A DNA stretch of 64,000 bases from Lichenostomus cassidix (taxonomy: Eukaryota > Chordata > Aves > Passeriformes > Meliphagidae): the NCBI GenBank assembly GCA_008360975.2, contig CM039210.1, forward strand, positions 22,963,007 to 23,027,006, written 5' to 3'. The notes beneath the pieces are model-generated. The model was not told the DNA's origin. It searched no databases and saw only the letters and a program-made list of their open reading frames with translations. Made by a program: the position numbers and the translations under genes. Positions 41,717 through 51,790 of the stretch are shown one piece after another; the stretch's first letter is position 1; every line of letters begins with the position of its first letter.

Positions 41717-42076
41717 TGTTGGAAAACGCAGTTTTCCAGCAAAACTCATGCTAACTAAACAGAGCTGAGCAAGGTTTCAGTATTCCCAGGCCTCAGTGAA
41801 ATTCCGACAAGCTGTAGTGGTTTGTTGGCCTGAGAATGTTTTGTGGGAAGAATGCCATGAGAAAGATTAGGAGTCAGGAGTGTTATGAGAAAAGAATAAG
41901 GGAGTTAGCAGGAGGATCCCTGGGTGTGTGAGAACAGCTGCAGGTGTGTGTGTGTATCTATGAATAGAAACTTCTGTAACAGTATATAAGTCTCTCGTTT
42001 AGTGAAATAAAATGGAGCTTACTTTATATCTCATATTGAGACTGCCGTGAGTCTTCCCTCGCGCCGCATCTCGTTA
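41717..42076 (+). repeat. 3' LTR of ERV-Jn
   Basis: 360 bp, no difference from 38831-39190 seen by eye. Confidence 0.96.
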
Positions 42077-42082
42077 CTTACC

Positions 42083-44777
42083 AAAAAAGGTGAATGCCTT
42101 AATTGGCCGGGATGCGCTAGACCAACTGGGACTTGTGTTAACCAATCAGCATTTTCCCCAGCGGTCGCTGTCAGATGGACTTTCCCGATCCAGCTCACAT
42201 GGACTACAGACAAGCCTGTATGGATAGGGCAGTGGCCGCTAAAAGGGGAAAGTCTAGAACAAGCACAGCTGTTAGTGCAAGAACAATTGCAACAAGGACA
42301 CCTGCGACCTTCCACGAGCCCTTGGAACACACCCATTTTTGTCATCAAGAAAAAATCCGGCAAGTATAGACTGTTACATGACCTGCGAGCAGTTAATGCA
42401 CAAATGCAGGCAATGGGGGCCCTCCAGCCTGGATTGCCAAACCCTGCCATGCTTCCTGAGGGATGGCACCTGTTAATCATCGACCTGAAAGACTGCTTTT
42501 TTACAATTCCGCTGCATCCAGTGGACACTGCACGATTTGCTTTTACCCTACCAACAATTAACAGAGAAGCCCCTTTCTTGAGATTTGAATGGACTGTTTT
42601 GCCACAGGGAATGAAAAATAGCCCCACCCTGTGCCAACTGTTTGTAGCCAATGCGTTACAACCCATTCGTACAGCATGGCCTGAGACAGTGATCTATCAC
42701 TATATGGATGACATTTTATTTGCCCAGGCCTCAGCCTTTACTAGCGAACAAGAAAATATGCTTCAACAACAATTAGGCAGACATGGACTAACCATTGCCC
42801 CTGAAAAGATCCAACGTTCTCCTGTTTGGAAATACTTAGGATGGCAAATAACACAAGCCATGTGAGACCACAAAAATTACAGCTTAACACACATGTGAAG
42901 ACGTTACATGACGCACAGCGCCTCCTAGGCGATATTCAATGGTTACGTCCAGTTATTGGCATTTCAAACGATGACATTGATGCCTTGCGACCACTGCTAC
43001 AAGGCACCGACCCAGCACGGACAGTACATCCAACCCCGCTGCAACAGCAGATTATTCAGAAAATCGGCACACAAATTGCACAACGCTGGGTTGATCGTTG
43101 CGACCTGGACATTCCAGTAGACCTTACAATTTTAAGCAGCGAAAAACAAATCCTTGGTGCACTTACGCAGTGCAAAAAAAAAAAGAGGGAGAATAAGGTG
43201 AAAATATTGGAATGGCTGTTCACTAGCATCCAGCCCAAAACTACAATTCAACAAAAGGTTGAAAACATAGCAGAATTGATCCAGAAGGGTCGCACCAGGA
43301 TTTTACAGTTAACAAGCCAAGAGCCGGAAACCATTTACCTGCCGATGAAGCGACGAAACCTCGAGTGGTATCTTCAGCATTCACAAGCGCTGCAAATCAG
43401 CCTGTTGTCTCAAGCAGTGAAAATTAGGGTGGAGCCACTGCGATCTACCACCCTGCGTTGGGTGAGTAACCAAGATTGGATTACAATACCAAAAAGGAGT
43501 GAGCGCCCATTGCAAAACGCAGTGACAGTTTTTACAGATGCAGGACGGAAATCTCGACGCGCAGCAGCAACTTGGATGCAAGACGGCAAATGGCATCATC
43601 ACATATTAGCCGCGAAAGAAGAAGATTCACTGCAAACCTTGGAACTGGCAGCAGTCGTTTGGGCCTTTGTGAACTGGCACTCTACGGAGTTAAATGTAAT
43701 TTCTGACTCCATGTATGTCACTGGCATAGTACAGCGTATCGAAGATGCCCGGCTCAAAGATTGCCAAAATAAACGACTGTTCGAACTATTGAGACAGCTG
43801 CAGGCTGCAATTTATCAGCGAGAATGCGCCTATGCTGTCATTCACATACGAAGCCACAAATGGTCAAAAGGCCTTGGGGAAGGCAATGAGAGAGCAGATC
43901 GTTTAGTTTCAGTAGTGGTGCCACTGAGCGAATTTGTTAAGGCCAGAGAAGCTCACAACACTTTTCATCAAAATGCCAAGGGACTCTTCCACCAATTTAA
44001 GATTACTATGGAAGAAGCAAAAGGCATTGTCAGAGCTTGTCCAAGTTGTAGCCATCATGGACCAGGCCTAGGAATTGGAGTAAATCCACGAGGGTTAGGC
44101 CCTTGTGAACTTTGGCAGATGGATGTTACCCATGTCCCACAGTTTGGTCAATTAAAGTATGTGCATGTTACAATTGACACATACAGCAGATTTCTGTGGG
44201 CCACGGCTCAAGCAGGAGAAAAGGCCACCCACGTCATACGGCATTTGACAAGCTGTTTCGCAGTTATGGGAGTGCCGCAGCAGATCAAGACCGACAATGG
44301 GCCCGCATATATCGGCGAAAAAATGCGACAATTCTGTCAACAGTGGGGGGTCAAGCATGTAACGGGCATTCCCCATTCACCAACGGGACAAGCCATTGTT
44401 GAGCGAGCAAATCAGACTCTAAAACGATAGACAAATTCAATGATGTTCGTGATGTTAGTGAAAGGCTAGCTAAAACATTGTTTGTGTTAAACTATTTGTG
44501 TATTTTTTCAGACCAGGATTCTCCTCCTGCACAAGTGCATGGCCGAGCTCCCGCTTCAGAGCATAAGGAACCCATGATGGTCATGTATCGTGACCCGTGC
44601 TCAGGCCTGTGGCGAGGCCCGGCAGAAGTGAAATATATAGGGCGCGGTTACATGTGTGTGCTTACATCCACAGGTACACAGTGGGTCCCTGCGAAGTGGA
44701 CCAAAGCTGTTCCTCGTGCTGCTAGCGATCAAGGCTCTAATATCGGGCTCAGCCACGACCCTCATAACGAAGGTTGA
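42083..44777 (+). pseudogene. pol: ERV-J Pol, frameshift and stop
   Basis: RT is open to about 42860 ([27 protein letters not shown], catalytic YMDD in HYMDDILFAQ). A frameshift there moves the frame to 42826-44430: thumb/connection, RNase H (VFTDAGRKSRRAA, NVISDSMYVTG, HIRSHKWSKGLGEG) and integrase (MDVTHVPQFG, IKTDNGPAYIG, AIVERANQT). TAG at 44428 stops it before the C-terminal domain, which is found in another frame to 44777 (WRGPAEVKYIGRGYMCV). Catalytic residues are present but the frame is not continuous. Confidence 0.92.
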
Positions 44778-46101
44778 AGAAAGACAGAACCTGTGGGTGA
44801 CTTGGGCCAGTGCAACGCATAACCCAGAATTTTGCCTCAGTTTGCAATCAGCTACTGCACCATTTAAAACATGTTTAGTCGGTGTGCCTTTGTTCAGTTT
44901 TGAGGCGTTTAGCAATTATAGCACCTATCTTAAATGTTCTATAGTGAAAAGCACCTCTTGGTGTGCTGCAAACCTAATCAATCAGTTAAATACTACCTTG
45001 CCTTGGGACCCAGAGGAGTTGCATCTCTTGGGGTCCATGAAAATTGGTAATACCTCCAGCAATTGGACCCAAACATGCATTTGGTTTGGAAATAGACAAC
45101 AAAACCTAACCCTAAGTTATTCTAACAAAGGCTGGACAAATGTCAGCCCGATAAATATAGCAGATTATTCATACAATGTTAAAGGCGGCTATTGCGGAAG
45201 TAACAACACTGCTAATCAAAGTTTGGGTGCTTTGGGAGCTGAAATAAAGAAATCACCAATTACGATTTGGAACAACGGAACGCCAAAAGCGTTACCCCCA
45301 TCTGTATTCCTAATATGTGGAGATAGAGCATGGCAAGGAGTCCCTCATAACATCTTTGGAGGGCCATGTTATTTAGGAGAACTAACTCTTTTAGCACCCA
45401 ACCAGCGCATGTGGCTTAGCGTAGTCGCCGAGCCAAAACGCCAACAGCGCTCTCTGTCTCACCAACTAAATTCACGGTGCAAAGATGATGTTGAATTATG
45501 GTCAGTAACAGCTAAAGTATTCACCTCCTTGTTTACCCCCGGAATAGCTGCTGCAAGAGCCCTCAGGCAAATTGAAAAACTTGCATGTTGGACAGTTAAA
45601 CAAGCAAATGTTACTACTAATATCCTTTCCCAATTGCTGCTTGACCAAAAGAGTTTGCGACATGCCGTGCTTCAAAATCGAGCTGCTATTGATTTCTTAT
45701 TATTAGCTCAAGGCCATGGTTGTAAAGACTTTGAGGGGATGTGCTGCTTTAATTTGTCAGATCATAGCAATTCCATCCATAAGCAATTAGAGTGGTTGAA
45801 AAAGCACACCTCCACAATTACAGTTGATGTCAATCCCTTAGACAAATGGTTGTCATCCCTGTTTGGAGGTCTGTCACCATGGTTGATACCCTTGCTTAAA
45901 GAAGGTCTACATTGGTTAATGATTCTTATATTAATAGTTATTGTAGTGAAAATTACTTATAAGTGTGTTGTTAAGCAAATTAATCAAACAACTGACGGAA
46001 TCTTGCTCGCCCAAAAGAGAAAAGGGGGAATTGTTACACAATGGCTTAAAGATCACGGACATGACTTATTAGAAGGATTGTGCGAGCAAGATCACTGTTA
46101 G
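44656..46101 (+). CDS. env: ERV-J Env, open frame without its own ATG
   Basis: Open for 481 codons from a GTG; the first in-frame ATG is far inside. A signal-peptide-like stretch (LFLVLLAIKALISGSA) sits at the start, so the AUG is probably supplied by splicing to the gag start, as in avian leukosis virus. GAG|GTAGCC at 36406-36414 is a possible donor. Surface subunit with many Asn-glycosylation sites, cleavage-type EPKRQQR, fusion-like FTPGIAAARALRQIE, CX6CC (CKDFEGMCC) and anchor (LMILILIVIVVKITYKCVV). The N-terminus overlaps the pol end in another frame. Role: receptor binding and membrane fusion. Confidence 0.88.
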   Translation: MCLHPQVHSGSLRSGPKLFLVLLAIKALISGSATTLITKVEERQNLWVTWASATHNPEFCLSLQSATAPFKTCLVGVPLFSFEAFSNYSTYLKCSIVKSTSWCAANLINQLNTTLPWDPEELHLLGSMKIGNTSSNWTQTCIWFGNRQQNLTLSYSNKGWTNVSPINIADYSYNVKGGYCGSNNTANQSLGALGAEIKKSPITIWNNGTPKALPPSVFLICGDRAWQGVPHNIFGGPCYLGELTLLAPNQRMWLSVVAEPKRQQRSLSHQLNSRCKDDVELWSVTAKVFTSLFTPGIAAARALRQIEKLACWTVKQANVTTNILSQLLLDQKSLRHAVLQNRAAIDFLLLAQGHGCKDFEGMCCFNLSDHSNSIHKQLEWLKKHTSTITVDVNPLDKWLSSLFGGLSPWLIPLLKEGLHWLMILILIVIVVKITYKCVVKQINQTTDGILLAQKRKGGIVTQWLKDHGHDLLEGLCEQDHC

Positions 46102-47088
46102 GCTAAGTAGCACTTAGACCATGTACAGGCCGCAGCAGCTCGCTTCCCTTGGGAATGCTTCGTGAGAAAATATCAAAAATTCAGCTGTGTGAAGAATGTA
46201 CGGGAGGAAACTTGTGATTAACAGAGAATGAAGGAAAACACCTTGTAGATGTGGGAATAGAGTGTGAAAGAAATGTAAGTTGTAAAGTTATATTGAACAG
46301 TCTAAACTACTTGTTAAGTACCTTTAGTTAAATATAGATTCTGTTAAAGTTAAGTAATAGTGATTTTAAATTCTATTAAGTTCTATTAGAGTTACAATTC
46401 TGTGAAATAATATTAAGTGATGTAAATGTTGAATTCTGTTAAGTTTTAAATTTTGTTAGAGTTAAGTTGTTAAAGTGATATCGATTTTAAATTCCATTAT
46501 AGTTAAGTCCTATTTGTTGGTTTAAGATAAGATTTATTAAGATTAAGTTTTATTCATTTTTGGCGATATTAACTTTAAGTTGTAAATTTGTTAGTTTATA
46601 TTATTGCACAAAAAGCTTTGCAGCTTTATATTTCTTAGTTAAAGTTAAATAATAATATCTACTATTTTCAAATATTTCATCTCACTTTATATAGTTGACT
46701 ACAAAAACAGTAACATGATAAAACACTCTTCTTATTAATATTAGTCAGTTTGATGTTCTAAGAAATCCCTTTTACTTAGCACCTAAGCTCTGGCCAAGCT
46801 TTGGTCCTAATTAATTGGGAAACATGCCATGAGTCCCAAGAGTTTATAAAAGCTAAACCTTCTTCCAGGTAAACTTAGGATCCTTGTCCGGAAAAGGTTC
46901 TCTAAGCTTTACCTGTGAAGTGAATGTTTTCAGTAATGATAATTCCTAGACCATGGCAACATATCTAAATAATTAGTGAAATTTCCTTAGGTAAATTTAT
47001 AACAATTCTAATAATAAGAATTACTTATAGCAAAGCAAATTAATCTGATAACAGACAACGTCTGTTCTCACAAGTGAAACGGGGGAAC
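46102..47088 (+). other. ERV-J 3' noncoding region with U3-like relic
   Basis: The first 160 bp (46107-46270) resemble U3 of the solo LTR at 4377-4741 (ACAGGCCGCAGCA, CTTCGTGAGAA, AACTTGTGATTA). The rest is AT-rich and shared with ERV-Jn. Ends at polypurine tract GAAACGGGGGAAC. Confidence 0.75.
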
Positions 47089-47444
47089 TGTTGGAAAACG
47101 CAGTTTTCCAGCAAAACTCATGCTAACTGAGCAGGCCTGAGCAAGGCTTCAGCATGGTCAGGCCTCAGTAAAATTCCAACAAGCTACAGTGGTTTGTTTG
47201 CCTGAGAATGTTCTGTGGGAAGAATGTAATGAGAAAGATTAGGGAGTCAGGAGTGTTATGAGAAAAGAATAAGGGAGTTAACAGGAGGATCCCTGAATGT
47301 GTGAGAGCAGACTGCAGGTGTGTGTATCTATAATTAGAAACATCTGTAACAGTATATAAGTTTCTCGTTTGGTGAAATAAAATGGAGCTTACTCTATATC
47401 TCATATTGAGACTGCCGTGAGTTCCCTCTCGTCGTTTCTCTTTA
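47089..47444 (+). repeat. 3' LTR of ERV-J
   Basis: 356 bp; carries GAGT in U5, missing from the 5' copy. Ends CTCTTTA next to TSD CACGAG. Confidence 0.95.
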
Positions 47445-47625
47445 CACGAGTTATCCAACTCCGTGGGTGAGTGAGAATCTGTGCCTTACACCGGCACGGG
47501 TGTGAGAAGGGCCTTCCTGTACAGCACCAGAGCAGTGCTGGCTGGAGTGATCTCTCGATAGCCATAGAGACACTTTCGGTAAACGCAGAGGCCTGGTTCC
47601 ACCCCTCCTCCCCCTCCGCGTTAAG

Positions 47626-47645
47626 TGGCGCTCGATACAGGGACC
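47626..47645 (+). other. Primer binding site of ERV-C2
   Basis: TGGCGCTCGATACAGGGACC, identical to ERV-C. Confidence 0.7.
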
Positions 47646-47858
47646 TGAAAAAATCCCTGAAAGTGTCTCGGAAGGCTTTATGCCATAGATGTCACGATCA
47701 GAGCAGCTACTTCCCTCGAAAAATAGGTTTGAGTTTTATTAGACCTGTTTAGAGAGGCAGCTGACCAATCTCCAATTGTCTTAGACGGGAGAAGTCAGCT
47801 GAAACCAGAGAACCACGCCGAAAGTTTTTTTTTTTACACTCTCAGAAGCCTTGAGGTG

Positions 47859-47864
47859 GTAAGT
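47859..47864 (+). promoter_or_regulatory. Leader splice donor of ERV-C2
   Basis: GTAAGT in context GGTGGTAAGTGAGG, 84 bp before the gag ATG. Confidence 0.6.
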
Positions 47865-47947
47865 GAGGCTTTGCTGGGGTGAATTCTTCTTTTGTTTTTT
47901 TTGCTTATTTTTTTCTTTCGGTGTTGGGAAGAATTTATTTGGGGAAT

Positions 47948-49831
47948 ATGGGTGGGAAGTTAACCCGTCCCCAATCAGAGCTTTATACCTCCCTTAAAAC
48001 TACTCTTAAGTCAGATAATTCCCAGTTTTCTAAGGGGAATTTAAAATGTTTTGTTCGCTGGATTTTTAACATCTTTCCAAATGTTTCTGTAGCTGCTGTT
48101 CAGTCTCTTAGTTTCTGGGATAAGATCGGAGAGAAGCTGACTATTCTCACACAGGCTGGGGATCGAAAGGTTGCTAATTTTCTCCCTTTGTTTGTAGTGA
48201 TTTATAAGTCTGTTAAGAACGCTAAGACTGAATCAGTTCTGCCGAAAAATTCAGATCTCTCTTGTGCTGCCTCCCCCATGTCTGTTCCCTCCCCCGCTGT
48301 CCCCAAACCCTCGGAACCCCAGGGGGGAGAAGCGCTCTCTCCCCTATCCCCTGCTCCAGCAGGGTCTGGCCAGCCCGGCTCGAGCCTGTCCCTCACCCTC
48401 TTCCCAGCTCCCCAAAACCTCCCTACCTCGACTCCATGTTTCTCGCGAGACGGCACAAACCACGCGTTACCCTTCCCCCCTGCGGGACAATATGGCGCGG
48501 CCCACATGGAGAAACAAGCTGGCATGCCTGATTCATATCAGCCTAAATCTCCCGGGCTAGCGTCGGCCCCGCCCCTTGCGTCATCGGGTATCCCTGCGCC
48601 GGGTCCAGTTCCCCCCGTGGTGTCAGGTGTCGTCCCTGGCTCAGCCCTGCCCCCCGCGGGGAACTCCCATCCCGGCGTGGGTCCCTCCCTTGTTCACGCC
48701 CCCCTCCCCTGCGGCGCTACTCCTACTGCCCCGCTCCTCCCCGGTTCCCACGGCAACGGAGCCAGCCAGCGACATAGGAGGAGCCGTCCCCGCCATGCCC
48801 GGTACCGGCCTCGGGCTGCCTGTTCCTCTTCGGAAGAGGAGAGCAGCGATTCTGAAGAGGATCCCTGGCTTGAAATACGCCGGCAAGCCGCGCAGGACAG
48901 ACACTGGGGAATAGCAAACAAAATCTCTGTCACTGCTGCGCCTGTCCATTATAACAGGGCTGGAGGAAACCCCCGCTGGGATGCCCTCCCATATGCACAG
49001 ATAAAAGAGATGTGCAAGGCAGGGAAGGATTTTGGACATAACTCCCCTTACTTTAAAAATCTACTCCAAGCTACCTTTGCTGCAAATGTATTAGTTCCGC
49101 ATGATATAAAAAATCTTATGGCATGCCTTCTGTCACCCGGAGAATACATGCTGTGGGACAGAACTTGGAGAAAACAATTAAGAGACCTCCTCCAGGTATA
49201 TCACAGAGATCCCAACAGGGCTCACATAACACTAGATGATCTTTGCGGGGAAGGAAACCGGGTTAAACCCCAGGATCAGGCGAGACAATTGCCTGAACTG
49301 ATTTTAGAAGATATCAAAAGAGAAGCTGACAGAGCTTTGCTCTCAACCCCCTCGGACTCCACTCCCTCTCTAAATTTCTCCACCATAAAACAAACTATCG
49401 ATGAGTCCTTTATAAAATTCTTCGATAGACTAAAAGAGTCAGTTGAAAAGCAAGTTGGGAATCCAGAAGCCCAAAAGGAGCTGCTGCGTGCATTAGCTAT
49501 GGCAAATGCTAATGAGAGTTGTAAAAAAGTCCTCCAAGCTCTTCCGTTAGATCCACCTCCTACCCTCGATCAGATGATTGAGGCTTGCACCAAATTAGCA
49601 TCTCCTGAGGCAGCCATAGCCCAAGCAGTTTCAAAAGGGGTAGCAGAAGCACTAGCAGCATCTCAGAAACCTCCACGGAGATGTTATAATTGTGGGAGTT
49701 TTGAACACATTGCCAAAGACTGCCCTGAACCAAAGCGTGTTAAGAGAAATACTAACAAAAATACTGAGGCTGTGCCCCCAGGCTGTCCCTGCCAGCATCA
49801 CCATCAGAAGGACCAGGGAAACGGACAGTGA
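47948..49831 (+). CDS. gag: ERV-C2 Gag, open 627-codon frame
   Basis: ATG at 47948 gives MGGKLTRPQ with Gly2 for myristoylation; the frame is also open upstream from a GTG. Matrix, long proline-rich linker, an acidic serine stretch (SSSEEESSDSEEDPW), capsid (PYAQIKEMCKAGKDFG; SFIKFFDRLKESVEKQVG in the homology region) and one CCHC knuckle (CYNCGSFEHIAKDC). Intact where ERV-C carries a frameshift. Followed by the GGGAAAC slip site. Confidence 0.95.
   Translation: MGGKLTRPQSELYTSLKTTLKSDNSQFSKGNLKCFVRWIFNIFPNVSVAAVQSLSFWDKIGEKLTILTQAGDRKVANFLPLFVVIYKSVKNAKTESVLPKNSDLSCAASPMSVPSPAVPKPSEPQGGEALSPLSPAPAGSGQPGSSLSLTLFPAPQNLPTSTPCFSRDGTNHALPFPPAGQYGAAHMEKQAGMPDSYQPKSPGLASAPPLASSGIPAPGPVPPVVSGVVPGSALPPAGNSHPGVGPSLVHAPLPCGATPTAPLLPGSHGNGASQRHRRSRPRHARYRPRAACSSSEEESSDSEEDPWLEIRRQAAQDRHWGIANKISVTAAPVHYNRAGGNPRWDALPYAQIKEMCKAGKDFGHNSPYFKNLLQATFAANVLVPHDIKNLMACLLSPGEYMLWDRTWRKQLRDLLQVYHRDPNRAHITLDDLCGEGNRVKPQDQARQLPELILEDIKREADRALLSTPSDSTPSLNFSTIKQTIDESFIKFFDRLKESVEKQVGNPEAQKELLRALAMANANESCKKVLQALPLDPPPTLDQMIEACTKLASPEAAIAQAVSKGVAEALAASQKPPRRCYNCGSFEHIAKDCPEPKRVKRNTNKNTEAVPPGCPCQHHHQKDQGNGQ
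49816..49822 (+). promoter_or_regulatory. Gag-pro -1 frameshift site, ERV-C2
   Basis: GGGAAAC in slip phase (CAG GGA AAC). The -1 frame reads CGG ACA GTG AAG into Pro. Confidence 0.8.
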
Positions 49832-50176
49832 AGCGCGGCACGGCTCCGCGCAAGGACACAAATTCTACAGCCGTCTCTCCCTGCCCTGCCACCCCTGCCA
49901 TGGATGGTAACCGCACCCCACACAGCGGAACAGACAAGAGACTCTGTCTTGTAAGTACTGATACACACCACTTCCGCAATGGAAATCAACAACACATATA
50001 TGTGGGCTTTGAAAAACCTTTTGACAGGACTGTGGACATTCTAGTAGTCGGGGACACTAAGCATGTTCCACCCGAACTTTTTATTTTACCCGAGGTGCAC
50101 AAAATAGACCCCAGTGGACAAGTACAAATTTCTGTCTCCTGTAACAACACTCCCTGGTTTCTATCAAAGGGTCAGG

Positions 50177-50573
50177 TGCAGCAGTGCAGAACCTGAAAGG
50201 CAGCTCTCCCCTGCTGCGGGGGAGGGCTGCCCCCGAACCGGAACATGCAGGATGGTCATTCCATGGCCACGAGCTGTGGGGCTGGTCAGACGCGGTCCTT
50301 GTAGAAGCGTCGCAGGTTTAGAAAGGCAGCTGTTTGGTTCCTGGTCTGCATGGTGTTTTTATTGAGGAAAACAGGGGAGGAATGGGGAGACTGAGGAGGG
50401 GGAAGGGAAGGCGAGGGAGGGTACAGGTTCCATATGAGCCCAGAACCAAAGAGGCCCGTTCCGGATGTGGCTGGGGATTTTATCTCTAGGGATGGGGGGC
50501 GGTCCTGACTCACATCCAGTCAGAAGGGGTCAGGGGGGCGGGGTCAGGGACAGGAAGGACACACGTTACAACA
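50177..50573 (-). repeat. Solo LTR-S, first of a back-to-back pair
   Basis: 397 bp, minus strand, TGTTGTAACGTG to CACTGCTGCA, with CAATAAAAACACC signal near 50356. Flanked by GTCAGG at 50171-50176 and 50574-50579. Confidence 0.85.
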
Positions 50574-50579
50574 GTCAGG

Positions 50580-50950
50580 TGTTGGAAAAAGCAGTTTTCC
50601 AGCTAAACTTATGCTAACTAAACAGGCCTGAACAAAGCCTCAGCATAGTCAGGCCTCAGTAAAATCCTAACAAGCTGTTATGAGAAACACACCTAGGAAC
50701 CACAGCTGTGTTTCTGAGCTGTGGAAAGAATGTCATGAGAAAGAATAGGGAGTCAGAAGTGTTATGAGAAAAGGATAAGGGAGTCAACAGGAGGATCCCT
50801 GAATGTGTGAGAACAGACTGCAGATACGTGTGTAACTATAATTAGTAACATCTGTAACAGTGTATAAGTTTCTCGTTTGGTGAAATAAAATGGAGCTTAC
50901 TCTATATCTCATATTGAGACTGCCGTGAGTTCCCTCTCGTCGCTATGTCA
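50580..50950 (+). repeat. Solo LTR of ERV-J family, second of the pair
   Basis: 371 bp, TGTTGGAAAAAGCAG to GCTATGTCA, with TATAAG and AATAAAATGG signals. Flanked by GTCAGG at 50574-50579 and 50951-50956. Confidence 0.92.
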
Positions 50951-51358
50951 GTCAGGTGGTAGCACAAGCTACCATACTACCTGAAAACCACCCCAGGTGC
51001 CACAGAACACCTTCCATATGGTGGGCAGAAGTTGTAGGCGCAGACAAGCCCATGATGCATTGTAAACTACACAATGATAAATCCACTGCTTACCTGACGG
51101 GGATGGTAGACACAGGGACCGATGTAACCATCATTTCTCGAGCAGAATGGCCCCAGGACTGGAAGACCAAACCAGCAGGTGGCAGAATCACAGGCATTCA
51201 GCAACTTCCCAGAGGAGTACAAATAATATCATCATAGAAAGCCCTGAAGGACACACAGCCACCATCCGCCCATACGTAATTGACTCTGGTTTTACCCTCT
51301 GGGGCAGAGATATCCTTACCCAGTGGGGGACTCAGCTAGTAATCCCACCTCCATCTCA

Positions 51359-51790
51359 GGATTTCTAGTTGGGGCCACTGGGGTGCGCTCCACCCCGCCC
51401 CTTATCTGGAAGACAAACGACCCAGTCTGGGTGACCCAGTGGCCCCTAAGCAAAGAGAAGCTCAGCGCTTTAGAATCCCTAGTAGAAGAACAGCTCGCCA
51501 AGGGTCACATTGTACCATCTAATAGCCCTTGGAACTCCCCTGTCTTTGTCATACGGAAACCTGGAAAAGACAAATGGAGGCTCCTCCAAGACCTCCGGAA
51601 AATCAATGAAGTCATTGAAGATATGGGACCCCTACAGCCTGGCCTGCCCTCGCCCTCAATGCTTCCTAGGAATTGGAAGCTTGCTGTCATTGACATTAAG
51701 GACTGTTTCTTCACAATCCCCCTACACCCAAGTGATGCTCCTCGGTTTGCTTTCTCCGTGCCATCCCTAAACCAGGAAGCCCCCGAGCGC
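51359..51790 (+). pseudogene. pol: ERV-C2 Pol, N-terminal RT only, runs into the gap
   Basis: Frame entered at GGATTTC (51359-51365). RT fingers ([18 protein letters not shown]) and first catalytic Asp region ([14 protein letters not shown]) match ERV-C closely. Truncated by the 500 N; the real state is unknown. Confidence 0.85.

Larger units (their letters stand above)
38831..42076 (+). mobile_element. ERV-Jn: 3.2-kb non-autonomous ERV with identical LTRs
   Basis: TSD CTTACC (38825-38830 and 42077-42082). Two 360-bp LTRs, the same by my base-by-base reading. It has a tRNA-Trp primer site, a leader, one 325-codon MA-NC Gag and an AT-rich noncoding 3' region like that of ERV-J. No protease, pol or env. 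It would need enzymes from an autonomous relative. Confidence 0.95.
35776..47444 (+). mobile_element. ERV-J: alpharetrovirus-like provirus nested in ERV-C2
   Basis: TSD CACGAG (35770-35775 and 47445-47450). 351- and 356-bp LTRs, tRNA-Trp-type primer site, gag, dUTPase-protease, pol, env and a 1-kb AT-rich 3' noncoding region. LTRs differ by about four substitutions and a 4-bp indel. Protease is split by the nested ERV-Jn. Gag and Env are open; Pol is broken. Confidence 0.96.
35423..47623 (+). repeat. 5' LTR of ERV-C2, split by ERV-J
   Basis: The two parts sum to 526 bp, exactly the ERV-C LTR length. TG start and TA end. AATAAACC signal at 35711. Confidence 0.95.
49816..51368 (+). pseudogene. 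pro: ERV-C2 protease, split by two solo LTRs and frameshifted
   Basis: The dUTPase-like relic runs to SKGQV at 50176 and is interrupted by the LTR pair (50177-50950). It resumes at 50957 with protease active site MVDTGTDVTII (Ala to Thr after DTG). A short deletion near 51197 shifts the frame before the distal motif [11 protein letters not shown]. Confidence 0.9.

Noticed and set aside
50177..50950. The two adjacent LTRs as one small provirus
   Set aside because: They belong to different families, are in opposite orientation, and have GTCAGG between them.
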